From: Marinomonas communis
GTDB taxonomy: Bacteria > Pseudomonadota > Gammaproteobacteria > Pseudomonadales > Marinomonadaceae
NCBI RefSeq assembly: GCF_004363305.1
Contig: NZ_SNZA01000004.1
Span: 248,001-312,000 of the forward strand
Length of the DNA: 64,000 nt
Direction: 5' to 3'
Shown: piece after piece, positions 54,280-61,935 of the stretch
Layout: each line of letters begins with the position of its first letter
How positions within the stretch are numbered: position 1 is the stretch's first letter
Position numbers and translations under genes: made by a program
The notes under the pieces: generated by a model
Databases searched by the model: none
What the model saw: only the letters and a program-made list of their open reading frames with translations
Told to the model about the DNA's origin: nothing

Positions 54280-54717
54280 ATGTCCAAAATACTTTCTCTG
54301 TTGTGTCTGACGCTGCTCTCTTCTTTCGCCTCTGCCAAAGATTGGCAAATCCAAATGTTAAACTACGGTGACGCCGGTTCCATGGTATTTGAACCCAGCT
54401 ACGTCCATGCTCAAGTCGGTGATACCGTCACCTTTGTACCAACCCAATCGGGTCATAATGCCAAATCCTACGTGGTTCCTGAGCAAGCCAAACAGTGGAC
54501 TAGCCCGCTCAATGAGACCTACACGTTACCCCTTTCGCAAGAAGGGATTCACCTGTATTACTGCCCGCCACATTTGATGATGGGTATGATTGGGGTTATT
54601 CAAGTTGGAAACGCGAGTAATATCGACGTCATTGAACAAAAGTACCCACGCTTACGCTCTAAAATTGCACTATCGTCAGAGCGTGCTGATGCCATCGTTG
54701 CACAGATTAAAAATTAA
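54280..54717 (+). CDS. Pseudoazurin-like cupredoxin
   Basis: A 145-residue periplasmic blue-copper protein: signal peptide (about residues 1-19), then a cupredoxin fold. The type 1 copper ligands are all present: His 59 (SGHN), Cys 95, His 98 (YYCPPH) and Met 103 (MMGM), with pseudoazurin spacing. Pseudoazurins carry electrons, classically to nitrite or nitrous oxide reductases, but none is encoded nearby. The ATG at 54280 follows GAGG. The C-terminal helical tail is also typical of pseudoazurin. Confidence 0.9.
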   Translation: MSKILSLLCLTLLSSFASAKDWQIQMLNYGDAGSMVFEPSYVHAQVGDTVTFVPTQSGHNAKSYVVPEQAKQWTSPLNETYTLPLSQEGIHLYYCPPHLMMGMIGVIQVGNASNIDVIEQKYPRLRSKIALSSERADAIVAQIKN

Positions 54718-54794
54718 GCGTTTCACTACTTAAACCACATCGACTTTATCGTTAGAATGAGCCCCAAACATTCCAGTGAAACAGAGAGTACGAG

Positions 54795-55166
54795 ATGAAA
54801 TACTTGGTAAAGTTGATTCGCAATCTTTTAGGCGGTCTTATTGTATTGGTCGATGTGGTAACGCGTGGGAGCAAAAAGAAACGTCCTGAGGCAGAACAAT
54901 TAGCGGTCAACGAAGCGGCTAAAGACCTAACTTTATACCAATTCACAGCTTGCCCGTTTTGCACTAAAACTCGACGCGCCATGTACAAGCTCAACCTTCC
55001 TATTGAGAAGCGCAGTGCTTCTGAAGGCTCTCCTTACCGTGAAGAATTGCAAGCTGGCGGCGGTCAAGTAAAAGTCCCTTGCTTACGTATTTCAGAAAAC
55101 GGCAACGTCCAGTGGATGTATGATTCTAAAGAAATCATTCGTTATCTTGAAAGCCGCTTTGCCTAA
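54795..55166 (+). CDS. Membrane-anchored glutaredoxin-like protein
   Basis: A 123-residue protein with a short N-terminal hydrophobic segment (about residues 4-22), a basic linker (SKKKR) and a glutaredoxin domain (about 45-123). The active site CPFC is at 53-56, VKVPCL carries the cis-Pro region, and SKEIIRYLE is the C-terminal helix. The anchor would place the domain on the cytoplasmic face of the inner membrane. It is a single gene with its own short leader. The partner protein is unknown. Confidence 0.88.
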   Translation: MKYLVKLIRNLLGGLIVLVDVVTRGSKKKRPEAEQLAVNEAAKDLTLYQFTACPFCTKTRRAMYKLNLPIEKRSASEGSPYREELQAGGGQVKVPCLRISENGNVQWMYDSKEIIRYLESRFA

Positions 55167-55193
55167 CGATCTACTTACTTATGAAACGCTTTA

Positions 55194-55526
55194 CTAAGCG
55201 GACCTTGGTGCAAACATAATAATGGCCATCCCCAGCACAGCGACTAAAGATCCAACAACATCCCATGTGCTGGGGCGAATACCATCCACCAACCAAAGCC
55301 ACATCACCGCACTAAAAATGTAGACGCCACCGTAGGCCGCATAAACACGCCCTGAGGCCGTTGGATGAAGCGTTAACAACCAAGCGAAGGCCATCAGACT
55401 CAACGCAGCAGGCAACAACAGCCAAATGCTTTTCCCTTCACGCAGCCATAAGTAAGGCAAATAACACCCTACTATTTCGGCCAACGCTGTGATCAAAAAT
55501 AACCCTAATGTTTTCAATTCAGGCAT
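55194..55526 (-). CDS. YnfA/UPF0060 family small membrane protein
   Basis: A 110-residue, four-helix membrane protein of the UPF0060 family, in the drug/metabolite transporter superfamily. The signatures [32 protein letters not shown] and [14 protein letters not shown] are present. I chose the ATG at 55526, as the one at 55535 sits directly on the ribosome-binding site. Small multidrug-resistance-like export has been proposed for the family but is not established here. Confidence 0.9.
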   Translation of the reverse strand: MPELKTLGLFLITALAEIVGCYLPYLWLREGKSIWLLLPAALSLMAFAWLLTLHPTASGRVYAAYGGVYIFSAVMWLWLVDGIRPSTWDVVGSLVAVLGMAIIMFAPRSA

Positions 55527-55581
55527 GTGACTCATCCTTTAAGTGTGTAGCCTCTATTATCGCTTGAAGTATTTTCAGAGC

Positions 55582-55612
55582 AAAAAAATGCCCCACGAAA
55601 ATCGTGAGGCAC
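55582..55612 (-). terminator. Terminator of the glk-zwf-eda operon
   Basis: On the minus strand GTGCCTCACGA and TCGTGGGGCAT pair with one wobble around a short loop, followed by seven T residues. It is 27 bp after the eda stop. Confidence 0.9.
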
Positions 55613-55638
55613 TTTTATAGCTCAATAAAGATGAACAA

Positions 55639-56262
55639 TTACTGCTGAACAGACTTCGCTAGCTCAGTAATCTCGTCCCATTTACCTGCTTTTACTAGGT
55701 CAGTCGGTACGATCCAAGAACCACCCACACATAGCACGCTGTCTAGGGCTAGATAGTCTTTAAAGTTTTTCTCATTGATGCCACCTGTTGGGCAAAAACG
55801 GATTTGCGGCAGTGGGCCTGAGAATGCTTTAAGGGCTTTCACACCACCATTCACTTCCGCTGGGAAGAATTTGAAATGGTCGTAGCCGTATTCAAGGCCT
55901 AGCAAAATATCAGAAATCGTCGCCACAGCGGGTAGATAAGGAATATCGTATTCTTTGCCTACTTTTAACAGATCAGGCGTTAACCCTGGGCTGATAATAA
56001 ACTGAGAACCCGCTTCAACGGCTTGAATGTATTGCTCACGTGAACAAACCGTTCCAGCACCAACAATCGCTTCTGGTACTTCCTTACGAAGAGCAGTAAT
56101 CGCTTCCAACGCTGCTTCCGTACGAAGTGTTACCTCAAGAACTGGAACGCCACCTGCAACCAACGCTTTACCTAGGTTTACCGCTTGTTCTACATCGTCT
56201 ACAACAATCACTGGAACAACTGGTGTGGCAGTCATGACTTGAGCTGCTGTGTAAGTCGTCAT
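55639..56262 (-). CDS. eda: KDPG/KHG aldolase
   Basis: Eda splits 2-keto-3-deoxy-6-phosphogluconate into pyruvate and glyceraldehyde 3-phosphate, ending the Entner-Doudoroff route. The 207-residue class I aldolase has the catalytic Glu region ([14 protein letters not shown]), GAGTV, the Schiff-base Lys in [11 protein letters not shown] and CPTGGI. It lies 18 bp downstream of zwf. Confidence 0.96.
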   Translation of the reverse strand: MTTYTAAQVMTATPVVPVIVVDDVEQAVNLGKALVAGGVPVLEVTLRTEAALEAITALRKEVPEAIVGAGTVCSREQYIQAVEAGSQFIISPGLTPDLLKVGKEYDIPYLPAVATISDILLGLEYGYDHFKFFPAEVNGGVKALKAFSGPLPQIRFCPTGGINEKNFKDYLALDSVLCVGGSWIVPTDLVKAGKWDEITELAKSVQQ

Positions 56263-56280
56263 AGGTAAATCCCCTTTTGC

Positions 56281-57759
56281 TTAATAGTCGTGCCAATTAC
56301 GGCCATCTTTAATTGGTAATGCCATGGACGCAGCTGGCCCCCAAGAGCCTGATGCGTACTCTTTTGGACGCTCGCTGGTTTGGTTCCAAGCGGCCATGAT
56401 GCCATCTACCCATTTCCAAGCCGCTTCTACTTCGTCGTAGCGCATGAACAACGTTGCATCATCGCGCATTACATCAAGCAACAGACGCTCGTAAGCTTCT
56501 GGACTACGTTTATTTTGGAAGGCTTCACTCAAACTTAGGTTCAAGTCTACTGGCTGAAGGTTCATACCTTCACCGGCACCCGGTACTTTATTCATAACCG
56601 TTAGCGAGATTTTCTCTTCTGGCTGAAGACGAATGATCAATTGGTTACGCTGTAGCTGACGGTTACTTTCATCATTAAAGATGCTGTGTGGAATCGCTTT
56701 GTATTGAATCACGATTTCAGAGTAACGCTGACCTAGACGCTTACCGGTACGAAGGTAGAACGGAACACCGGCCCAACGCCAGTTATCAATATCAGCTCGA
56801 AGCGCCACGAATGTCTCTGTACGAGATTCAGGGTTTGAGCCTTCTTCGTCAAAGTAGCCTTTTACTTCTTTGCCGTTAATCATGCCTTTCGCATACTGAC
56901 CGCGTACGGTTTTCGTGTAAGCGTTGGCACCTTCGATCGGACGCAGAGCTTTCAATACTTTGATTTTTTCATCACGTACTGAGTCAGCATCGTTACGACC
57001 CGGAGGCTCCATCGCCACCAAACATAGCAATTGCACAAGGTGGTTCTGAACCATGTCACGTAGCGCACCTGCTTTGTCGTAGTAGCCCCAACGGCCCTCT
57101 ACGCCTACGGTTTCTGACACAGTGATCTGCACGTTGTCGATGTGCGCACTTGACCAAAGCGGTTCAAACAGCGTGTTACCGAAGCGTATCGCCAATAGGT
57201 TTTGTACTGTTTCTTTACCAAGGTAATGGTCGATACGGAAAATTTGCTTCTCGCCGAAGTTCTGCGTCACTTCATCGTTAATCGCACGGGAAGACGTCAA
57301 ATCACGACCAAGAGGCTTCTCAAGTACCACACGCATACGCTCTTCATTTAAGCCATGGTTGGCTAAAGAAGAACAGATAGAACCAAACAAGTCTGGTGAA
57401 GTTGCTAGGTAAAACACCACATCTTTGTCGTCAGAGCCTACACCGTGATCGTTGAAACGAGCAAAGTCTGACTCTTGTTGAGCGTCTACAGAAACATAGC
57501 TCAAACGCTCTTTGAAACGTGGCCAAGTTTTCTCATCGCCAATACTTTTCGGTACGAATTCGTCTAGCGCTTCACGAACCTTTGCTTGGTAATCTTCAGC
57601 ACTCATATCACGACGTGATGCGCCGATGATGCGAGTATTCTTCGCCAGCAGACCGTCTTGGTCCAAATGATAGAGAGCTGGAAGAAGCTTGCGCATGGCC
57701 AAGTCGCCACCGCCACCAAAAATCACCACATCACAGGCTTTTAAACTTGCCTTCATCAT
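56281..57759 (-). CDS. zwf: Glucose-6-phosphate 1-dehydrogenase
   Basis: Zwf oxidises glucose 6-phosphate to 6-phosphogluconolactone with NADP+ or NAD+. The 492-residue protein has the nucleotide-binding GGGGDLAMRKLLPAL near the N-terminus (in place of GASGDL) and the active-site motif RIDHYLGKE near residue 174. GGAGAG precedes two adjacent ATGs. It is the second gene of glk-zwf-eda. No pgl or edd gene is adjacent. Confidence 0.97.
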   Translation of the reverse strand: MMKASLKACDVVIFGGGGDLAMRKLLPALYHLDQDGLLAKNTRIIGASRRDMSAEDYQAKVREALDEFVPKSIGDEKTWPRFKERLSYVSVDAQQESDFARFNDHGVGSDDKDVVFYLATSPDLFGSICSSLANHGLNEERMRVVLEKPLGRDLTSSRAINDEVTQNFGEKQIFRIDHYLGKETVQNLLAIRFGNTLFEPLWSSAHIDNVQITVSETVGVEGRWGYYDKAGALRDMVQNHLVQLLCLVAMEPPGRNDADSVRDEKIKVLKALRPIEGANAYTKTVRGQYAKGMINGKEVKGYFDEEGSNPESRTETFVALRADIDNWRWAGVPFYLRTGKRLGQRYSEIVIQYKAIPHSIFNDESNRQLQRNQLIIRLQPEEKISLTVMNKVPGAGEGMNLQPVDLNLSLSEAFQNKRSPEAYERLLLDVMRDDATLFMRYDEVEAAWKWVDGIMAAWNQTSERPKEYASGSWGPAASMALPIKDGRNWHDY

Positions 57760-57775
57760 TTTCTCTCCGGTTCAG

Positions 57776-58750
57776 TTAGGCTTGATTGACAAGATACGAT
57801 GCGTAGTTAGCACATCCCATCAGCCCAGGGTATTCAGACATTACAACAAAGGTAGGAATAGGTGATACAAACGCTTTCATACGACCTTTGTCTTGCATCG
57901 CGTCGCGGAACGCGCTGCCTTTAATTTGTTCAAGATAACGCGGCACAATGCCCCCAGCGATGTAAACACCACCACGTGTTTCAACAGATAGGACAAGATC
58001 CCCTGTCACACGTCCAAGGAAGGTAAAAAACTGATCCAATGTGGCCTCTGCCAGTGGATCATTACCTGCTTCAATCGCGGCGCCAATTTCTGGTGCTGTT
58101 AAACGCTTTTCAATGCCTTGGCGGTGGGCCAAAGCTTCATAAATATTTTCCAGTCCCATGCCTGACAGTACACGCTCCGCTGAGACACGTTTATGACGCT
58201 CTCGTAAAAAGCGCAAAATATAATCTTCTTGGTCATTGCACGTGGCTAGATCAACGTGACCACCTTCACCAGGCAAGACAATGTTGGCACCATTATCTTG
58301 TGGTACGACACACGCCACTCCCAATCCGGTTCCAGCACCCAGCACCCATGAAGCGGCCTTCGGGTCGATCTCAGAAGGCTCACCAATTTGGATCAGCTCT
58401 TCCTTCGGGATGACCTCTAGACTGTGACCAATCGCATCAAAGTCATTAAGTAAGGCGATTTTCTTGTCGTGACCGAAATGGTCTTGGATCTCTTGGCGAG
58501 TGAAGTGCCAAGGATTGTTTGAGAAACGGATAACGTCTTGGTTAACCGGGCCAGCAATCGCTAGCACAATGGCATCGATAGAATCGAAGTTTACACTACA
58601 TTGATCAACATAAGCGGACACAGCATCAAAAAACGACTGGTACTCTTTGCAAGAATAAACACTTACTTCTTGCGGCAGATATTGGTTGATGGGCACTAAG
58701 GCAAAACGTGCGTTCGTCCCTCCCAAATCTGCGATCAAAGCATGAGACAT
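57776..58750 (-). CDS. glk: Glucokinase
   Basis: A 324-residue bacterial glucokinase (Glk/PF02685 type) that phosphorylates glucose with ATP. The N-terminal phosphate-binding ADLGGTNARFALV, the glucose-binding LLNDFDAIGHSL, GAGTGLGVA and GEGGHVDLA are all present. It heads the glk-zwf-eda operon. A HexR-type palindrome lies about 90 bp upstream. Confidence 0.96.
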   Translation of the reverse strand: MSHALIADLGGTNARFALVPINQYLPQEVSVYSCKEYQSFFDAVSAYVDQCSVNFDSIDAIVLAIAGPVNQDVIRFSNNPWHFTRQEIQDHFGHDKKIALLNDFDAIGHSLEVIPKEELIQIGEPSEIDPKAASWVLGAGTGLGVACVVPQDNGANIVLPGEGGHVDLATCNDQEDYILRFLRERHKRVSAERVLSGMGLENIYEALAHRQGIEKRLTAPEIGAAIEAGNDPLAEATLDQFFTFLGRVTGDLVLSVETRGGVYIAGGIVPRYLEQIKGSAFRDAMQDKGRMKAFVSPIPTFVVMSEYPGLMGCANYASYLVNQA

Positions 58751-58784
58751 AGTAAACCTCTTTGGAGTTTTAATTTTTTTGAAA

Positions 58785-58809
58785 TTTTACAACGAAAAAG
58801 CGTGTAAAA
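58785..58809. promoter_or_regulatory. Inverted repeat in the glk leader
   Basis: TTTTACA (58785-58791) and TGTAAAA (58803-58809) are complementary arms with an 11-nt spacer, 35 bp upstream of the glk start. It resembles widely spaced half-sites of the HexR palindrome further upstream and may be a secondary site. Confidence 0.3.
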
Positions 58810-58841
58810 ACACCAGAAAACAAAAATAATCCCGCCGCAAG

Positions 58842-58856
58842 TGTAATTTAATTACA
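58842..58856. promoter_or_regulatory. HexR-type operator upstream of glk-zwf-eda
   Basis: TGTAATTTAATTACA is a 15-bp palindrome with perfect 7-bp arms. It fits the known gammaproteobacterial HexR consensus (TGTARTWWWAYTACA), recalled from studies of central carbon control. It lies about 92 bp upstream of glk and only 2 bp from the stop of the GGDEF gene. HexR releases such sites when it binds KDPG. Confidence 0.7.
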
Positions 58857-58858
58857 TA

Positions 58859-59923
58859 TCAGCGAATTTTATTCAGAAATTTGAAGACTTTCGTAGGAAC
58901 AGATCGCTTGCGATTGTTTTTGTAGTTATAGAGGCGTTCGTCCGCTAATTTCAGCAGATGTTTATAACTGGTCGGTGCGTCAGATAAAACGCTTGCTCCG
59001 CCGTAGCTGACGGTAATGGGAACTAAGTTGTTTTTGTAGCGCAGTGGGTTCGATTGTAAATAATCATGAATCGACTCAGCAATACTCATTGCTTGATCAT
59101 AGCTCTTGCCCGGCATCACAAACACAAACTCATCTCCCGCAAAGCGGAACGCTAAACCTTGTTTATACACATGCTTCAAAAGACGTTTCGCTATGTATTC
59201 TAGCACTTCGTCGCCACAATTGTGGCCTAAAGTATCGTTGATCGACTTAAATGCATCACAATCTAGAAAAACGGCGGTTAAATCGCGGTTTTGCCCCTTA
59301 CAACGGGCAAATTCACGCTCTAGCATTAACTCGAGTTGGCGTCGATTTAACAATCCCGTTAATGGATCTCGGGTAGCTAGGTATTCTAGCTTCTCCCTTG
59401 CGGTCACGTTACTTAGGCAAATAGAGATTTTGATTGAGAGCTGATCCAGTAAAAAGGTGTCCTTTGCACTAGGATCGTAACGAGCGGGATCTTGATCGGC
59501 CTGACAAAACAATCCGACTAACTCACCATCAATTGTTAAAGGAGAGACTGCCACCGAGCCAATGATGGAACGGTAAGCTTGAGGAATAACTTCCCAATAG
59601 CGGCCAATATCTTGATTCACTAACACGGTCTTGTTGCCAACACCAATGGCATCGATCATGGCACTGCGTCGGGTGAACAGCACTCTGTCTTTTAGGCCGG
59701 CAGTTTTTTCTAAAGTTTCCACCAAATGTGATAGCGGTGCTTCGTTGATCAAGTTGACCCATACAAACGGCACATTGAACTGCTTTTGCACTTCTTTCGT
59801 CAGTGTCGATACAAATTGATCGCAACGCCCAATAGACAAAATGCAGCGTTCGATGTCGAAAAACTTCATCGCAATCTGCTCATTATGTCTAACGTTCTCG
59901 ATCAGCTCATCAATAGTATGCAT
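58859..59923 (-). CDS. GAF-domain diguanylate cyclase
   Basis: A 354-residue cytoplasmic protein with an N-terminal GAF-like sensory domain (about residues 25-165) and a C-terminal GGDEF domain starting at DPLTGLLNRRQLE. The active-site loop is AGDEF (about residues 262-266), a common active variant, with the Mg site in FLDCDAFKSIND. I see no RxxD inhibitory site five residues before it. It should make cyclic di-GMP in response to a cytoplasmic signal. It is a single-gene unit, upstream of and co-directional with glk. Confidence 0.9.
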   Translation of the reverse strand: MHTIDELIENVRHNEQIAMKFFDIERCILSIGRCDQFVSTLTKEVQKQFNVPFVWVNLINEAPLSHLVETLEKTAGLKDRVLFTRRSAMIDAIGVGNKTVLVNQDIGRYWEVIPQAYRSIIGSVAVSPLTIDGELVGLFCQADQDPARYDPSAKDTFLLDQLSIKISICLSNVTAREKLEYLATRDPLTGLLNRRQLELMLEREFARCKGQNRDLTAVFLDCDAFKSINDTLGHNCGDEVLEYIAKRLLKHVYKQGLAFRFAGDEFVFVMPGKSYDQAMSIAESIHDYLQSNPLRYKNNLVPITVSYGGASVLSDAPTSYKHLLKLADERLYNYKNNRKRSVPTKVFKFLNKIR

Positions 59924-60131
59924 CCAACCAACCTAATCAGTGTCTCAGCGTGAGGCGTCTTGCCAGATAAACACGATCCTTTTGCATGTGTCTAGTTTTT
60001 GCGCAATGTGTTTCGATATTCAATACTCTTATAAACGTTCTGTCTATGAAAAACTTTAGCTTAATTTGCTGACTTTATTAAAGTTTCTTATAAAAAGCCG
60101 ATAACCACTCTAACAGTCAGATGTGAACATT

Positions 60132-60455
60132 ATGAATATTAGAGACGTTTTAGAGACCCAATTAACCCATGAGGTGAAAGCTGGTGGCCGAGTTTCCGGT
60201 AACGCCAACTTTGCGCTGTTCATGAGTCTCTTTACTCAACCAGGCCCTAGTATTCGTAATCAAGAAGATACTCTGAGCAAGCATGAGCCTCATGCCGTCA
60301 CTCGCCCCATTCAATTCTCAGGTAACATCGGAGCCAACCCGACTGCAAATTTAGCCCTGTTAAAAGCACTCAGTCACGAGCCTCTCGCTCAAGGTAACCT
60401 CGCAGCCTACGATGCCGTTGCGGCGGTTGATAACCTGATCTCTACACAAGCCTAA
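60132..60455 (+). CDS. Hypothetical protein, possibly VC2046/SO_2500-like
   Basis: A 107-residue protein without a signal peptide or transmembrane segment. I prefer the ATG at 60132 to the GTG at 60123; neither has a strong ribosome-binding site. The segment AGGRVSGNANFALFMSLFTQ faintly recalls small uncharacterised gammaproteobacterial proteins of the VC2046/SO_2500 type, but I am not certain. The rest (PIQFSGNIGANPTANLALLK) is Ala/Asn-rich. It is convergent with the DUF3080 gene, the stops overlapping by 4 bp. Confidence 0.55.
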   Translation: MNIRDVLETQLTHEVKAGGRVSGNANFALFMSLFTQPGPSIRNQEDTLSKHEPHAVTRPIQFSGNIGANPTANLALLKALSHEPLAQGNLAAYDAVAAVDNLISTQA

Positions 60456-61477
60456 CCAACAGACTCACCACATACGGCAAAGATTTGACTCCAAGCTCGG
60501 CCGTGTTCCCTCGATGCCCGAAGATACGCCTGCCAAGCACTGTCAGAGTTTTGATAATCAAATTGATGGATAAAGGCGCGCCATTCAGGGCTATTTATTG
60601 GACTCTGTACGCCCAAAGAATGGATCAAAGGTAAAACCTGATAAGCCACTTTATTGATACGCGCCATGTAAGGTTGCAGCACCTTAATATAATGAGCTTC
60701 AAACTGCTGCTTTAAAAAGTTCAGTGGCGGGCCACAAACTGCTTGGCTCTGGCTCAGCGGCGCTAGAGCTTGTGTGATCTGGTCAAGATAATCATGCAAA
60801 TGCACCACACTAAATAGCAATTTCCCTAAATACTCACTTTCATAAATAGCCTTCATGTCGGCTTCAATATCTGCACTACGAATGTTGGGCACATCTTGTA
60901 AGTGAGTTTGGATTTGATTTAGGTGCTGTAAAGCGGCAATCAGTGCCTGATATTGAGAAGACTCTGGAGACAAGGGTAAATAGCCATTGGCCAAACTGAA
61001 AAACGTTTGCGTCTCTTCCCCAGCCCACAACACATTTGAAAACGTCAGCGGTAACTCATTTTGCTTAGTTTGCGCCACATCTAAGAGCTTGGTACGTAAC
61101 TCCATATCATCGATTTCACAGGTACGTATCGCCCGAATGATGTCTAGCTCATAAATAAAGCGCTGGCTTGTGGCCATGACACGGCCCAGTATACTATTGC
61201 GCTGTCCGGCCACCGCACCAACATCACATTGCTGTAATGACAAAAACTCTAATAAGCCTACATCAAACTGACTCAGCGCTAGCTGTCGATCTCTTAAGGC
61301 TGGCAAAGGTAGCATAGAACTCGTGGAGCCCAATTCGATCTGAACAAACTCAGATCGATTCAAATCCTTGACGTAGTTTTCTAATAAACCTTCTGGCGCA
61401 AAACGGCGGTCGCAACTAACGAGCAGAACCCCTAGAAGCAGTAATACCACTGATTTACGAGAGAGCAGTAACCTCAT
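60452..61477 (-). CDS. DUF3080 family lipoprotein
   Basis: A 341-residue predicted lipoprotein whose signal peptide ends in LLVSC (Cys 22). The mature part is alpha-helical, with a conserved LENYVKDLNR start and LSQFDVGLLEFLSLQQCDVG and LGRVMATSQRFIYELD blocks of the DUF3080 family. No function is known. The start codon meets that of the divergent thioesterase gene, with no intergenic DNA and no evident ribosome-binding site. The stop overlaps the convergent hypothetical gene. Confidence 0.82.
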   Translation of the reverse strand: MRLLLSRKSVVLLLLGVLLVSCDRRFAPEGLLENYVKDLNRSEFVQIELGSTSSMLPLPALRDRQLALSQFDVGLLEFLSLQQCDVGAVAGQRNSILGRVMATSQRFIYELDIIRAIRTCEIDDMELRTKLLDVAQTKQNELPLTFSNVLWAGEETQTFFSLANGYLPLSPESSQYQALIAALQHLNQIQTHLQDVPNIRSADIEADMKAIYESEYLGKLLFSVVHLHDYLDQITQALAPLSQSQAVCGPPLNFLKQQFEAHYIKVLQPYMARINKVAYQVLPLIHSLGVQSPINSPEWRAFIHQFDYQNSDSAWQAYLRASREHGRAWSQIFAVCGESVG

Positions 61478-61478
61478 G

Positions 61479-61883
61479 ATGAATACTCTACTAATTCAAA
61501 AGCGTGAAGAGATTTCAGAAACACGTGTTGCAAAAATGGTGTTTCCGAGCACAACCAACCACTATGACACTTTATTTGGCGGTGAAGCTTTAAAATGGAT
61601 GGACGAAGTGGCTTACATTGCAGCGACCCGTTTCGCCCGTAAACAAGTTGTTACGATCTCAACGGAGCAAGTGGATTTCAAACGCCCTATCCCTTCAGGC
61701 ATTCTAGTCGAACTTGTTGCGCGTGTAATTCACGTCGGCCGCACTTCATTAAAAGTGGAAGTAAACATTTTCCTAGAAGAGCTTTACAGTGATAAGCGTG
61801 AGAAAGCCATCACAGGCGTTTTCAACTTTGTCGCCATTGATGAAAACAAACGTCCAACGCCTATTTTTGAAGGTAACGATTAG
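61479..61883 (+). CDS. Acyl-CoA thioesterase (hotdog fold, YciA/BACH family)
   Basis: A 134-residue hotdog protein with a central helix TLFGGEALKWMDEVAYIAA carrying the catalytic Asp, followed by VDFKRPIPSGILVEL. It hydrolyses acyl-CoA. Two adjacent ATGs (61476 and 61479) are possible. It is divergent from the DUF3080 gene with overlapping or abutting starts. A weak convergent space of 52 bp without a clear hairpin separates it from the monooxygenase gene. Confidence 0.9.
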   Translation: MNTLLIQKREEISETRVAKMVFPSTTNHYDTLFGGEALKWMDEVAYIAATRFARKQVVTISTEQVDFKRPIPSGILVELVARVIHVGRTSLKVEVNIFLEELYSDKREKAITGVFNFVAIDENKRPTPIFEGND

Positions 61884-61935
61884 TTCGAACTTTCGAATTT
61901 TTCGTTCTAATCCGAAGAAATGCGGCCCAACGTCG

